This document shows positions 52,768-63,833 of a stretch of 64,000 nucleotides of DNA, in pieces. The position numbers were made by a program, and so were the translations under genes. The stretch is taken from positions 310,001 through 374,000 of the forward strand of contig JAGKQI010000028.1 of NCBI GenBank assembly GCA_018806915.1, in the 5' to 3' direction. The stretch's first letter is position 1; each line of letters begins with the position of its first letter. The DNA comes from Phytophthora colocasiae (Eukaryota; Oomycota; Peronosporomycetes; Peronosporales; Peronosporaceae). Below the pieces are notes generated by a model. It was not told the DNA's origin. It saw nothing but the letters and a program-made list of their open reading frames with translations, and searched no databases.

Positions 52768-53123
52768 AAGCCAATTTTGCTGCAGCGCCTCGAAACCAAC
52801 GTCTTGCTCGGACCGGCTATTTGATGGATAATCGCAGGGTACTGCAACCACTCGATCTAGCACGTACACCTCCACCACCACCACTACGTCAGATCTTTTC
52901 ATGATCCGATGATGTTTCGCTAATGAAATCGTCGCATAAGATGCGCTTTTCTTCCGATAGTTCATTCGAGAAGAAGTGATAATCCGAAAAGTTTTTTCTC
53001 GTCCCCTCATAATACTAGTTTGACCAATAATTGCTATATTTCAGCATTAGGTCCTTGCATTACATGAGTAGCTGCCGACAGCGATTTCCAGACAATACCT
53101 CCGTTTTCTTTCTCCTGAGCTAC

Positions 53124-53543
53124 TTAACCGAAGCTCAAATCTCTCTCAGCTTTAGCAGGGCCGAGCAAACAAATCGTCAAGTAAAAATGGAAAATATACA
53201 GAGGAGCTCCATACAGTTCGTGCCCGAATGAGACGTTGTGATAAGGTTCACGCTTTGGTAACTTGATCCGCTTCGACTCCGCTAGGATTTTCTGGTATTG
53301 GTACTCAATGACCCCCTTGGAAATACCCTCCTCCTCTATAGTTTTGTCCACTGTAGAACAAATCTTAACGTCGTTCTGCCATTCTGTAGCGGCTTCAAGA
53401 GGCATCGCACAGTTGCAATTCTTCGCACAGGGAGAACTGTCGAAATGGAAATGGGAGTAAAAAAGCTCTTTTCGGCAACCTGTAGCCATCTCACAGACGA
53501 CGACATCTTCCAACTCCCCTCGAGAGCTCCCATGGTTACACAA
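53124..53543 (-). CDS. Unknown ORF, inner left arm and spacer
   Basis: 140 codons. The C-terminal 100 residues (VKICSTVDKTIEEEGISKGV to KAERDLSFG) are in the inverted repeat and match the ORF at 53800-54114. The N-terminal 40, with paired Cys (SSPCAKNCNCAMPLEA), come from the unique spacer. Function unknown; it may be a transposon remnant. Confidence 0.4.
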   Translation of the reverse strand: MCNHGSSRGELEDVVVCEMATGCRKELFYSHFHFDSSPCAKNCNCAMPLEAATEWQNDVKICSTVDKTIEEEGISKGVIEYQYQKILAESKRIKLPKREPYHNVSFGHELYGAPLYIFHFYLTICLLGPAKAERDLSFG

Positions 53544-53799
53544 CCCCCAGAGCCGATGCCGTCCACATCCGAGTCTTTCAGTTGTCAGCGTCTCTTGTCA
53601 GCTTCGGAGTACAATAGAATACACTCAGTAGGTTTTCCATCACGACCACTTCGTCCCTACAACAAATTGAGTCTGTTAATTCCCAACCAAAAACTTAAAC
53701 CCAAGATGTAGACGCACAATTTGTTGAGAAGAAGCGACAGCGACAACGGGATCGAATGATGAACCACAAATCTCACGTCTGCACGGTCAACTCCCATCT

Positions 53800-54114
53800 G
53801 TGAACAACATCACCCTTGAGGTTAGTAAATCTCCATTCCAACAAATAGTTTTACACACACAAATGAACGTTAAGATTTGTTCTACAGTGGACAAAACTAT
53901 AGAGGAGGAGGGTATTTCCAAGGGGGTCATTGAGTACCAATACCAGAAAATCCTAGCGGAGTCGAAGCGGATCAAGTTACCAAAGCGTGAACCTTATCAC
54001 AACGTCTCATTCGGGCACGAACTGTATGGAGCTCCTCTGTATATTTTCCATTTTTACTTGACGATTTGTTTGCTCGGCCCTGCTAAAGCTGAGAGAGATT
54101 TGAGCTTCGGTTAA
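53800..54114 (+). CDS. Unknown ORF, inner right arm
   Basis: 104 codons; from NVKICSTVDKTIEEEG onward identical to the mirror ORF at 53124-53543. The part upstream of 53866 differs and includes a 25-bp sequence also found upstream of the lipase copies (44771-44795 and 48768-48792). No known domain. Confidence 0.35.
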   Translation: MNNITLEVSKSPFQQIVLHTQMNVKICSTVDKTIEEEGISKGVIEYQYQKILAESKRIKLPKREPYHNVSFGHELYGAPLYIFHFYLTICLLGPAKAERDLSFG

Positions 54115-54341
54115 GTAGCTCAGGAGAAAGAAAACAATCACTCGGAGGTATTGTCTGGAAATCGCTGTCGGCAGCTACTCATGTAATGCAAGGACCTAAT
54201 GCTGAAATATAACAATTATTGGTAAAACTAGTATTATGAGGGGACGAGAAAAAACTTTTCGGATTATCACTTCTTCTCGAATGAACTATCGGAAGAAAAG
54301 CGCATCTTATGCGACGATTTCATTAGCGAAACATCATCGGA

Positions 54342-55001
54342 TCATGAAAAGATCTGACGTAGTGGTGGTGATGGAGGAGCACGTGCTAGATCGAGTGGTT
54401 GCAGTACCCTGCGATTATCCATCAAATAGCCGGTCCGAGCAAGACGTTGGTTTCGAGGCGCTGCAGCAAAATTGACTTGCATGAAGGTTTCGACTTCGAG
54501 TCTAGTGATCCGCGCGCAGATGTTGCCGTATTGAGTCATATCGTTCGGGGCAAGCACAACAACCCCGAATCGACCACCCGCCACTTGTGCAAGACGCGTC
54601 ACAATATCGTCAGCAAGCGACGCTGCTGTTGGAGGAAATGTCCTCAGCCACCCTGGTCTCGCCGGTGGGTTCGGAGCACCATCAATAACGATCGCCCTCG
54701 CTACGAACTCTTCCAATGCATCAATATTCCAATCCAGGATGACAGCCGGATCGTCTTCAGTAATGTTGACATGCGAGAGCGTTTCCTTCAACTACATTCA
54801 TAACCAAACAAGTGATCATGTGAGGTATTCCTTGGTTTTCATATACACTACAGTGTAGCGTAGTACCTGAGGGGCAGCGTCCGCATACGATGTTATCGTG
54901 GACAGGTCCATCTCCGCTCGCTTCTTCGCCTTCTTTCGTCCTCTCTGTCGCCAATCTTCAGGCTCGTACTTTGATGGTCGTTTCCTTTCGCGACCTACCA
55001 C
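54342..55001 (-). CDS. Unknown basic protein, right arm copy (uninterrupted)
   Basis: Mirror of the left-arm gene without the hAT insertion. First frame from 55001 (MVGRERKRPSKYEPEDWRQR). Second frame from 54791 (VNITEDDPAVILDWNIDALE, PPARPGWLRTFPPTAASLAD, NFAAAPRNQRLARTGYLMDN), stopping at 54342. About 200 residues if the two frames are joined. Family not recognised. Confidence 0.5.
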
Positions 55002-55159
55002 CCCTGTCTCGGAAATGAAAGGAGGGAAAAACAGGAAAGGGAGAGCGTTCTTTTAGCGGATTCGATCAATCAAAAACGAAATACCAAGAGTGAAAAGCGT
55101 ACACAACGTCCAGAGCTTGTTGATGAGCAGAGAACCGAAGAGCGTCTTGAAGCAACGTA

Positions 55160-55440
55160 GGTCGTTGTTAGTTTTGTTACTTCTTTACCGGTGCTGGGAC
55201 GACGTCTTCAAGTTCTGGATTACGCCTCGATCCCTTCTCTTTACGCTCTTTCGCTGGTCATGAGGGGATACGTTCGCTTTCTCCGCAAAAACTTCGATGG
55301 CTTTGATCGAATTCTGTGGGGTGAAAATGACGGTGCTGTGAATCTCCACTCCATGCTACGACCGTGGGCTCCAACAATTGATAACGACAGTGACACGGAA
55401 TTGACTACATCCACATCCTCGTCCTCTTCGTGTTCTTCAA
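55160..55440 (+). pseudogene. Lipase-family C-terminal scrap
   Basis: Matches the region LRRRLQALDYASIPSLYALV to the Ser-rich stretch of the other copies (here LGRRLQVLDYASIPSLYAL and FDGFDRILWGENDGAVNLH), then loses homology at about 55440. It is a fifth locus of this family in the window. Confidence 0.8.
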
Positions 55441-55549
55441 TTCCATCCAACAGTGGCTGCATCTCGGACGCGGCCATATTCAGGTTGTGATCATTCGCCA
55501 GCGCTTCTTTCAGTAAGCCTTCACCCCCTGGGTCACATCAGCTTCATAT

Positions 55550-57552
55550 AAGCAAAGCGCAGGAGTAAAGGTTGATCAAGATCTAAGTATCCCTGTGGCT
55601 TTCTTTGCTGATGATACTGTGTTGTTCTCGAAAGGAAAGGCTCAGTTGCAAAGCCAGCTACAATTAGTTGACACTTACTGTGCCGGTTCTGGGGCTCTAC
55701 TAAACCACTCCAAGAGTGTTATAATGAGTCTGAATAATAGACATTCGGCACCAAGTGTGGATCCGCTACGCTCATTGGGACCGGATGACACAGTCAAATA
55801 TCTAGGAATACCGTTTGGAAACAGCGATACTTCCACCATGCTCGCGAACCAATTGGATCATAAATTGATGGCACGTCTTCAGAGATGGCATGGAAGAGCT
55901 AGAACATTACTTGGACGAAGATTGATTGTGCAAACAGAGATTTTATCGATTTTGTGGTATTTTACAGCACTGGTATCAATCCCAGTCAGGTTTATTAATC
56001 GCTGGCAAAGTATCGTAAACCGGTATGTACTGTATAACCGGGTAAGCGTGGGGAAAACCGGGGTAAATATCGTACGGAAAGGACTAGCAGTGAGACCACG
56101 AGAAGAGAACGGTGTCGGGGTTCCGGAAGTGAAGCTGATCGTCCGTCGACAACAATTTCAGTTAGTGCAAAACTATGTCGTCGCTATCACGGCAGGTCCA
56201 CCTGATGATGAAAATGTCTGGTACCGACCGATGTTAGTTATGATAAGTGCACGATATGGAATTTTTTCGCGACCTCGATCTAGTGACTTCCTACTACAGG
56301 ACCCACCACAACCAGCCGGGTGGAGGGCTACAATGCTTCCCCTGTGGTGGAGACAGATAATGAGGGAATGGAACAAGACCAAGTGGCCAGAGGAAGTCTC
56401 ACAGTGGCGCAACAGAATTAAGACTTTGCAATGGGCGCTGTCGTGCCCAATTTGGTGGAGCAAACTGAAGGATTTCCAGGTGCGAGAACCAACATTGAAT
56501 TTAAAACCTGTGGGTGCTGGCTCAACAAAATTTCGATGTCTTTGTCGATCGATCGCTGAAAAACACAAGTGGTGTTTAGCAGACTTTCTGGATGACAATC
56601 GTCATTGGCCAACTTCGACGGCTTTCTTTACGAAGATTTGCTCAGAGGTACATCCAATCCTGGGCTCCAAAGTTAATCCTCACGACATCTTTACCTTATA
56701 CAGGCAGCTCTCTCAAGTATTTTACCACGTTATTCCTGATTCGCAAGCTGGTGGAATCCAAGCAATGGAGATCACGCATTTGCCGCCTGTATTTGGTGTT
56801 AAACTTTCTGACAACACAAATGCGCATTTCTTTCCCTATCTGCGCCCCCAAGACTGGAACAAGCTTCTTCAGCAAGTGCCGGTGTTGAACCGGCACCCTA
56901 TGGAGGATCTTGGTTGCCCTGCTGGACGTATACATCAGATGCTTACTAGTCTGCTGTCACTCCGTGATTATATGTTGCCTGTGGTTCATGATGTGATGGT
57001 ACGAATGTTCTTCGGGGACTTAACAGTGGGTTCGCGATTGTACTTCCTAACGTCGCTCAACCCCACAATTCAGCAGTGTGTTCGGCCAATATGTCAGGAG
57101 ATTGAGACTGTGGAACATTGCTTTTTCGCGTGCTCATCGTTACAGCCGATGTGGCACCAGGTGTGGATACACTGGGCAGGTGTTTTCGTGACGAAGTTGT
57201 CTTGGAGGTTGCTGCTCTTCCCAAAATCACAAGATATACACAGAAGATGGCGAAAGAACCAAAAGGTGATTTTACTGCTATGGAGAATTCACGTTGCAGT
57301 TACTTTTCATGCCACTTGGAGACTTCGAAATGACATTCACTATCAGAAAACAAAGGCACTACTGCCAAATGTGGCGAATATCCAGTCGTCATACAGGATG
57401 CATTATCAGTTTATTTACCAGCATGCGGATGAGCTCAACTGTGACCGGGAAACTATCACGCTACTGATCCAACAGTTAGGCTTTGAACTACCGATTGATA
57501 TCCATTCGGAACGAATGCCCCAAATCTGGGTTGCCCATCAGTCAAGGTAGAA
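55550..57552 (+). mobile_element. LINE A, 5'-truncated; its 3' end resumes at 63904
   Basis: Non-LTR retrotransposon starting mid-ORF2, just before the RT catalytic block, a typical 5' truncation. It reaches its ORF2 stop near 57550, where LINE B is inserted. Its 3' untranslated sequence continues at 63904-64000 and leaves the window. Confidence 0.88.
55595..57550 (+). pseudogene. LINE A ORF2, C-terminal 650 residues
   Basis: Begins at the RT catalytic motif VAFFADDTVLFSKGK and is open to the stop, IWVAHQSR. It includes the RT thumb (YLGIPFGNSDTS, WHGRARTLLGRRLIVQ) and the C-terminal zinc motif CVRPICQEIETVEHCFFAC. It matches LINE B ORF2 over its whole length with many substitutions, so it is a related but older insertion. 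Endonuclease and the N-terminal RT are absent. Confidence 0.92.
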
Positions 57553-57626
57553 GAAGAAAATGAGTTGATTAACTAGTTAGCGGATTTCTCATCTGTGTGA
57601 TTCTATCTCAAGATTCCAAAACTACA

Positions 57627-60600
57627 CTAAACCTGCGGAATCCAGATGTCGTTTGTCCTTTCAGGGATTATATCCGTCGTTGATTCAAACCCCAGTTTTC
57701 GGGTTAGCTTCTCCAGAGCAGATCGATCACAATCTAGTTCCATCGCGTGATGGTAGATAAATTGGCAGTGCTTCTTGAAGGAATTTTGAAGGTTGGCGAT
57801 CTTTGGCGTTTGAGCTAATGTTTGACGGAAGTAAATATCGTTCCGAAGTCTCCAAACCGCATGAAAAACAATAGCTGTTTGAACTTTCCACAATATAAGA
57901 AGTACTTTTTGGTTCCTCCTCCAGGCGCTTTGAATATCACGAGGCTGCGGAAAAAGCAACAATCGCCAAGTCAATGACGATCGAAAGAAACATTTCCATG
58001 GAGTCCATATTAGGAGCCACGTTGAAGCCAATGTTGGACACGCAAAAAAACAATGCTCAACTGTTTCAATCGAGTGGCAACTTGAACGCACACATTCTTG
58101 AATTGTCGGATTGAGTGATTTCAGGAAATATAATCGTGAGCCCACAATTAAGTCTCCGAAATACAATCGCAACATCACATCATGCACCACAGGAAGTAAG
58201 AAACCTCGGAGCGATAGTAAGCTGGACAACGTTTGATGTATTCGTTGCCGAGGACATCCCAAATCCTCTAGCGGATGATGCATCAATTCAGGTACTTTTT
58301 GAAGAAGTTTACTCCAATCATGAGTCCGCAATCCAGGGAAAAACCGAACTGTGTGCTCTGTAGGATCTGAGGCAGCGACAGCCATCCCGAAAACGGGCGG
58401 CGCAAGTGAATATTCGATAGCTTGAATTCCACCATCTCGAGAGTTTGGAAGTACTCGACGAAATACTTGAGTCAATTGTCGATAAAGCAGGAAAATATCA
58501 TGTGGAACTATTCTGGATCTAACTGATACCCTCAGAGCTGTCCAAACCTTGCTGAAAAAGGCCGTAGACGTTGGCCAATTGCGGTTTTCGTCCAGAAAAT
58601 TTGCAAAGCAAAAAAATTCGTTTTTCGCCAGTGTTCGGCACAGGTTTCGAAGTTTTATCGGGCCTGATCCCAAAGGTTTCAAGATTCTTTCAGTCCCATG
58701 CTCTTTCAAAACGTGAAACTCTGGCATTGTGCTCCACCAAATTGGGCTAAACAGTGCGAATTGTAGCTCTCGTATTCTATTGAACAGCAACGTTCGATCT
58801 GGCCACTGAATTCGTTTCCATTCCCGCAGGGTATGTCTCCACCATAACGGCAGCATCGATGCTTTCCATCCCGCTGGCTTCGGAGGATCTTGAAGCAGAA
58901 AATCACTTGAACGAAGGCGTGAAAAGCAACCATATCGTAGTCTGAGCATAGCTAGCATTGGGCGATACCACACATTCTCATCATCTTCAGGCTGAGCGCT
59001 TATTGTTAACACGAAGTTTTGTAAAGCTTGGAAATGTTGACGCTGGATAATCATTTTCACGTCTGGCACTCCTATCCCATCGGCTTCCTTTGGTCGTACT
59101 GCAAGGCCTTTCTGGACGACACTGACTCCAGTTTTCCCGGCACTCACTCGATTGTACAGCACGTAACGGTTCACAATTCCTTGCCACCGAACAAGAAAGC
59201 GAGGCGGGATTGTTACATTTGCTGTGAAATACCATAGTAGAGAAAGTATTAATGCCTGTACAATTAATCGACGTCCAAGTAACGTTCGAGCTCGTCCTTG
59301 CCATAATTGAAGGCGTGTAAGCAGCTTTTTATCCAGTTGGGTCGCAAGTGAAGTGGAGACGTCTGAATTTCCAAATGGAATTCCAAGATAACGAACTGTT
59401 TCATCTGGTGATATTGAGCGAAGAGGAGGTAGTTTTGGAGCCGATCGCCTGTTATTCAAGCTCATTATCACGCTTTTAGAGTGGTTCAGCTGAGCACCGG
59501 ATCCTTTACAGTAGCAGTCCACTAGCATCAGTTGGTCTTCTAGCTGCGGCTTTCCCTTCGAAAACAACACTGTGTCATCCGCAAAAAACGCCACCGGAAT
59601 GGTCAGTGAGGAATCTATCGGAACTCCCAGACTCCTGTGTGATCTCAACATATTTCCAAGGGGTTCTAACGAGAGTGCAAACAGATATGGAGATAATGGA
59701 TCTCCCTGCTTAACGCCTCGGGTAGGCGTCAGTGCATCTTGTGCCCAGCCATTAATCATCAGCGAGCACTTCGATTCTTTGTACATCAGCCGTACCCACG
59801 ACAAAAATCTTGGGCCAAAACCTTGAGTCTCTAATACACGAAAAAGGTATTGCCGATTGACGCGGTCATACGCTTTAGCAAAATCGAGAAATGTGGCTAA
59901 TCCTCTCTTGTTTTGTGACGTCACGAAGTGTTGCAGGTCCCTAACGAGCGTCACTTGCTCTTCGATCCGTCTTCCAGGGATAAACCCTTTTTGATCTGGG
60001 TGTACGAGCTTGACTACCATGGGCCTTAACCGATTCACAAGCACTCGTGACAAGATCTTCACCTCCACTGGCATCAACGTTATCGGGCGAAAGTTGCCAG
60101 GATCACTTCGTTCTCCTTTTTTATATAGCAATACCACTGATGAATAACGCTGATGGGGCAGAAGAATGCCCCGTGTTTCCTGATACCGAAATATTTCCAA
60201 TAGAATCGCTCCGAATAAGTTTGGGTCCAGCTGATAAAACGCACTGGTAAACCCATCCGGACCTGGGGCCGAGTGAGATCTCATCTTCTTGATGGCATAC
60301 ACAAACTCATCTGCTGTAATATCATCATCCAGTTTACCGGCTTCTTCCAAACTTAATCTTCGGTCAATGCTATTTACTAGTCGATCTTGAGACTCCATAT
60401 TAACGATACTATCTTCTCCACCCGGGTTTTGATCAATATGCCCAAAAATTCTACCCCAGTGCTTCTGAAATCCATCACAAATGTCTGCAGGGTCTGTCGA
60501 TATATTCCCATCTCCAGTTTGAATAGTTCGGAAAGGCGTATGTCGGAGTTCGTGACGTGGGGGGCGAAAGAAAAACTTGGTGTTTTTTTCTGCTTCAGTA

Positions 60601-61763
60601 ACACACTGTTCAAATCCGTGCCCTGAGTGAAAAGCGTCCCACTCGTCATGACACTCCTTGTACCTTTGTTTCGCAAAATAATAGTCAATGTTGTCTTGGT
60701 CACTCGCATTTTCTTTTGCTACTGCAGCCGCGCATTCTTCTAGCTGTTCCCGCGCCAATTGAACATCCGCATATGATATTGAACGTAAATTACGTTGACA
60801 TCGCTTCAGATACCCCTTAATTTTTCTTTTCCACGACTTCCATACAATGCCAGGGTTATTCGATGCTTGAAGAACAGGAAGCAATTGTTTTGCTTCCTTC
60901 ACTATATCGGCTTGGAGCTCTGGAATTCGTAAAAGCCAGTCTGGCATTCTCCAAAAACCAGTACCAGTTGGATGGTGCCATGACGTTAACTCGACATGGT
61001 GAGCAAGATGATCTCCTCCCAGCTCCCACGGTGAATAACCGGAATCATGATAGCAATTCGACAGTAAGTCATCAGATAGAAAAATGTAATCAATGCGGTT
61101 TTTCCGAGGTCTTGGTCCTGAATATACTTGACTTGTCGGGTGATGCAGCCTCCACGCGTCCACTACATTAATCTCCGTTAGCCACAGTCGTAACGCATCC
61201 CTGCTAGCATCTGGGCTTGGATGTGTAGAGCTTGCATCAAGTTCAGGATCCATAGCTACATTAAAATCTCCACAAACAATGTGAACAGCGTTGTCTTCAA
61301 ATTCAACCGGAAGTCTCTCAAAAAAAACTCGCCGGGAAGCTACATCATTCGGTGCATAAATGTTATGGATATACCAAATTTTGCTTCCCCATTGAAAGCG
61401 TACTAACAGGTAGCGGTTGGAGATTGTTGCGTTCACTACCACATCTGCTGTACCCGCTGCCGGACAAGATCCATGGATAATTGTTGCCACACCGCCACTT
61501 CGAGAATGTGTTGTACGGTCACATTCACCATTTTTGTCCGAAAAAAATACACTTCCTCCAAAATTTTGACGAACCAGGTAGCCAAACTGATCGACTTGAT
61601 GTTTATCCTTAAAACGCGTTTCTTGAATACACGAAAAATAAAAATGTTTGAGGTGGTTTGAGATCAGCGGATTCCCTCCACCTTTGACTCCACGCACATT
61701 CCATGACAATATTTTACAAGATTGACCAACATCCAATTCACTTACCATCTTAATTGGATGCAT
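57627..61763 (-). CDS. LINE B ORF2: AP endonuclease and reverse transcriptase
   Basis: 1378 codons, open throughout. N-terminal apurinic-type endonuclease: LSWNVRGVKG, CIQETRFKDKH, VCGDFNVAMDPELDASSTH, RIDYIFLSDDLL and LGGDHLAHHVEL. RT: YKKGERSDPGNFRPITLMPV, TFLDFAKAYDRVNRQYLF, GVKQGDPLSPYLFALSLEPL, then catalytic FADDTVLFSKGK. The C-terminal zinc motif is CVRSSCHSIETVEHCFFAC. Domain order and length fit an L1/Tx1-like LINE. The start ATG (61763) overlaps the end of ORF1 by 14 nt in another frame, suggesting coupled re-initiation. It looks enzymatically complete. Confidence 0.95.
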   Translation of the reverse strand: MHPIKMVSELDVGQSCKILSWNVRGVKGGGNPLISNHLKHFYFSCIQETRFKDKHQVDQFGYLVRQNFGGSVFFSDKNGECDRTTHSRSGGVATIIHGSCPAAGTADVVVNATISNRYLLVRFQWGSKIWYIHNIYAPNDVASRRVFFERLPVEFEDNAVHIVCGDFNVAMDPELDASSTHPSPDASRDALRLWLTEINVVDAWRLHHPTSQVYSGPRPRKNRIDYIFLSDDLLSNCYHDSGYSPWELGGDHLAHHVELTSWHHPTGTGFWRMPDWLLRIPELQADIVKEAKQLLPVLQASNNPGIVWKSWKRKIKGYLKRCQRNLRSISYADVQLAREQLEECAAAVAKENASDQDNIDYYFAKQRYKECHDEWDAFHSGHGFEQCVTEAEKNTKFFFRPPRHELRHTPFRTIQTGDGNISTDPADICDGFQKHWGRIFGHIDQNPGGEDSIVNMESQDRLVNSIDRRLSLEEAGKLDDDITADEFVYAIKKMRSHSAPGPDGFTSAFYQLDPNLFGAILLEIFRYQETRGILLPHQRYSSVVLLYKKGERSDPGNFRPITLMPVEVKILSRVLVNRLRPMVVKLVHPDQKGFIPGRRIEEQVTLVRDLQHFVTSQNKRGLATFLDFAKAYDRVNRQYLFRVLETQGFGPRFLSWVRLMYKESKCSLMINGWAQDALTPTRGVKQGDPLSPYLFALSLEPLGNMLRSHRSLGVPIDSSLTIPVAFFADDTVLFSKGKPQLEDQLMLVDCYCKGSGAQLNHSKSVIMSLNNRRSAPKLPPLRSISPDETVRYLGIPFGNSDVSTSLATQLDKKLLTRLQLWQGRARTLLGRRLIVQALILSLLWYFTANVTIPPRFLVRWQGIVNRYVLYNRVSAGKTGVSVVQKGLAVRPKEADGIGVPDVKMIIQRQHFQALQNFVLTISAQPEDDENVWYRPMLAMLRLRYGCFSRLRSSDFLLQDPPKPAGWKASMLPLWWRHTLREWKRIQWPDRTLLFNRIRELQFALFSPIWWSTMPEFHVLKEHGTERILKPLGSGPIKLRNLCRTLAKNEFFCFANFLDENRNWPTSTAFFSKVWTALRVSVRSRIVPHDIFLLYRQLTQVFRRVLPNSRDGGIQAIEYSLAPPVFGMAVAASDPTEHTVRFFPGLRTHDWSKLLQKVPELMHHPLEDLGCPRQRIHQTLSSLLSLRGFLLPVVHDVMLRLYFGDLIVGSRLYFLKSLNPTIQECVRSSCHSIETVEHCFFACPTLASTWLLIWTPWKCFFRSSLTWRLLLFPQPRDIQSAWRRNQKVLLILWKVQTAIVFHAVWRLRNDIYFRQTLAQTPKIANLQNSFKKHCQFIYHHAMELDCDRSALEKLTRKLGFESTTDIIPERTNDIWIPQV

Positions 61764-63833
61764 CCACTTCCATGGTGGACTGTGTTGGTGGAGAAATGAG
61801 CAAATTCGTTGACAAAACAGGAAGTTCTTCTTGGGTAAGGGTGCTCACATGTAGAGCTTCAAGTCCGGAGCAAAGTGCACTTCCAGGCGCGACTTTCTTC
61901 ACAGCGGAGAGTATCATTTTTCCCATCGGAGATTTGAGCAGTTGAAGTAATGATCCATTCGATAGAAGTTCGACTTCAGTATGTGGTAAGCTACTGCTTG
62001 TGTTTCCCACCAGGTACTGCATCCAACGATGTTGGATGAAAATCGAAGGGCACATGCTCATTGCCAGCATCTCAAACATACTGAGCCAGCGTAGCATATT
62101 CCAGTCATCCTGCTCTTTTCTTGGGAGGTTGTCAAACAAATCCTGAAGGTATCGAGTATACTGTTCTCTCGTGTTTCCCATGGGAAGTTTTAGCGTGGAA
62201 ATGCGGTCATGAAAACTCCTCACCCCATTGTCTGTCCCTACTTCCGCAGCCAAAACACGGTTCCATAGGTGAATGTTTGCCAGTTCCAGCGTCAATGCCC
62301 CACCTCCAACGATATCCCTGAAGATGGCATTTGACCACGCTAGTGGGTTTGTACACATAGACCGCACAATCTGATCCATGTTTTTTGATTCACGTAGCAT
62401 TTTTCGGTAGCATGGTAGCTCTGCATGTTGCTTGAAACGGAGGCTTCTTCTACCATGAGTTGGGCTTCATGTTCCGATAGGAGTAAAGCTTCTCGCAATG
62501 TCAATTCGTCGTCTTGATCGCTCAAGTTTTGACGTGTAGCACGTTTCTTGGTTGGTGCAGGACCATCACCATTTCTTGCGTCCTTCCTTTTCAGATGGGG
62601 TACTATCACCAACCCAGCACACGCGCCTTGTGCTGTCTTAGGTTGGACCACCTCAAATTCGCAATCCGGTAGATCGAGAACTTCAAACGGGTTTTCATCA
62701 ACAAAGGATGGCTCAGCACGTTTGAATCCTGTCTCAAGTTGCTTAGCCATATCAACGTCGGTATTGGCGTCACCCTGAATTACCCATTGGGTACTCGGGG
62801 CTACAACCATTGCGTTAGATTGCGTTATTTCGTCGTTTTCCACTTGACCCACACTCAGTTCATTCGAAACGACAGATTGGTTCTGGGAAGGGCTTGCAGA
62901 CATGACTTCTTCACCCGAATCTCCTGTCGCACTCGGCAGGCTCCCAGACGCCGTCATGAGGGCGTTGTCGTTCGCTTGGACTGCGCGTTCTTTTGGTTTG
63001 GCAGAGCGTTTTATCTCCTTATGGTGATCCCGCTCGATACCAAAGGGTAAGACAACAGCATATCGTGACTGGCGGTAAGCTGTAGCCCTAACTGGGGGTT
63101 CCATTGAGTGCTTGCCTCTCACCACATAGAACTTCCGACCAAGCACCAATTGGTGCGTGACAAATTGGTGAACAACAAGACACTGTGGTGGAGCATCAGA
63201 TCCAAAGTAAAAACGCCAGGTAGGAGTAGTTACCTGAGTCTCCATGTTCACATCACGGGGGGTATGAAATAGTGGGCGTGCTCCCAAAGCGTAGAGCGCC
63301 AGAAATAGCGCATTAGCTTCCTCCACAGAGTGGATGCCAGATATATCCAGAAAGAACTTGTTCGTCAGGAAAGATTGGCGCTTGATCTTGAAGTTTCTCC
63401 CAAGCAAATTCACTTCCTGTCCTGCTAGCTTCTCCTCATCGTCAGCCGTACGAACGTGGATGAGTACCCCGCCTGATGGTATCTTTTCAACCATCGCTAC
63501 GCCGTGGTGAGAGAGCACCTCCTTAACAGCTTGGTTTCCGTGGTCCTGCAGAAATGCCTTCAGTATAACGGGCACCGCCGTGTTGGAGCAGTACGAACCG
63601 GTACAAATAACCACTGCATGGCATGTGGTCGCTGGGGTGAATGCGCGTTGTTTCGTCACAATCGCTAGATAGTCTTGAGGCGACGTATCGGCCTGCTCGT
63701 AAGCTCTCGCCAGTATCTCCGCCGCTTCCTCCGATACAGGGGGTTCAGCCAACATCGAGTTCGCTGTACGGCGAATCCGCGAGTACTCTTGCGCGCGCAG
63801 GTGGTCGGCCATCGAAGTGGCCATCGTCTCCAT
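61750..63833 (-). CDS. LINE B ORF1 (RNA-binding/Gag-like), one frame change
   Basis: ATG 63833 (METMATSMADHLRAQEYSRI). Contains an RNA-recognition-like beta-alpha-beta region (GVAMVEKIPSGGVLIHVRTA, NKFFLDISGIHSVEEANALF), then an acidic/Ser linker and a basic patch (KKRATRQNL). Near 62400 the frame changes within an A-rich stretch; the continuation (SKNMDQIVRSMCTNPLAWSN and so on) ends at 61750. Joined length is about 690 residues. A single indel in an A run could be a sequencing error. ORF1 proteins bind LINE RNA and escort it to the nucleus. Confidence 0.82.

Larger units (their letters stand above)
50976..52904 (+). pseudogene. Unknown basic protein, left arm copy, interrupted by a hAT element
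   Basis: ATG 50976 opens a basic N-terminus (MVGRERKRPSKNEPEDRQRG) that stops at 51188. A second overlapping frame (from 51169) gives DLAVILDWDLDALQEFVARA, PPARPGWLRTFPPTAASLAD and GGRFGVVVLAPN up to 51471. After the hAT insertion it resumes (FAAAPRNQRLARTGYLMDNR) to a stop at 52904. The right arm has the same two-frame arrangement, so the frame change may mark an intron or be ancestral. I do not recognise the family; it may belong to a transposable element. Confidence 0.55.
50896..55083. repeat. Large inverted duplication with 494-bp spacer
   Basis: Left arm 50896-53371 and right arm 53866-55083 are reverse complements, both starting at the sequence GATTGATCGAATCCGCT. Without the hAT insertion the left arm is about 1.17 kb, against 1.22 kb on the right. 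The spacer is 53372-53865. Both arms carry the same unknown ORF at the outside and the same short ORF at the inside. Confidence 0.9.

Noticed and set aside
53463..53711. Plus-strand ORF in the palindrome spacer (53298-53711)
   Set aside because: Antisense to the 53124-53543 ORF, with no domain; likely a shadow reading.
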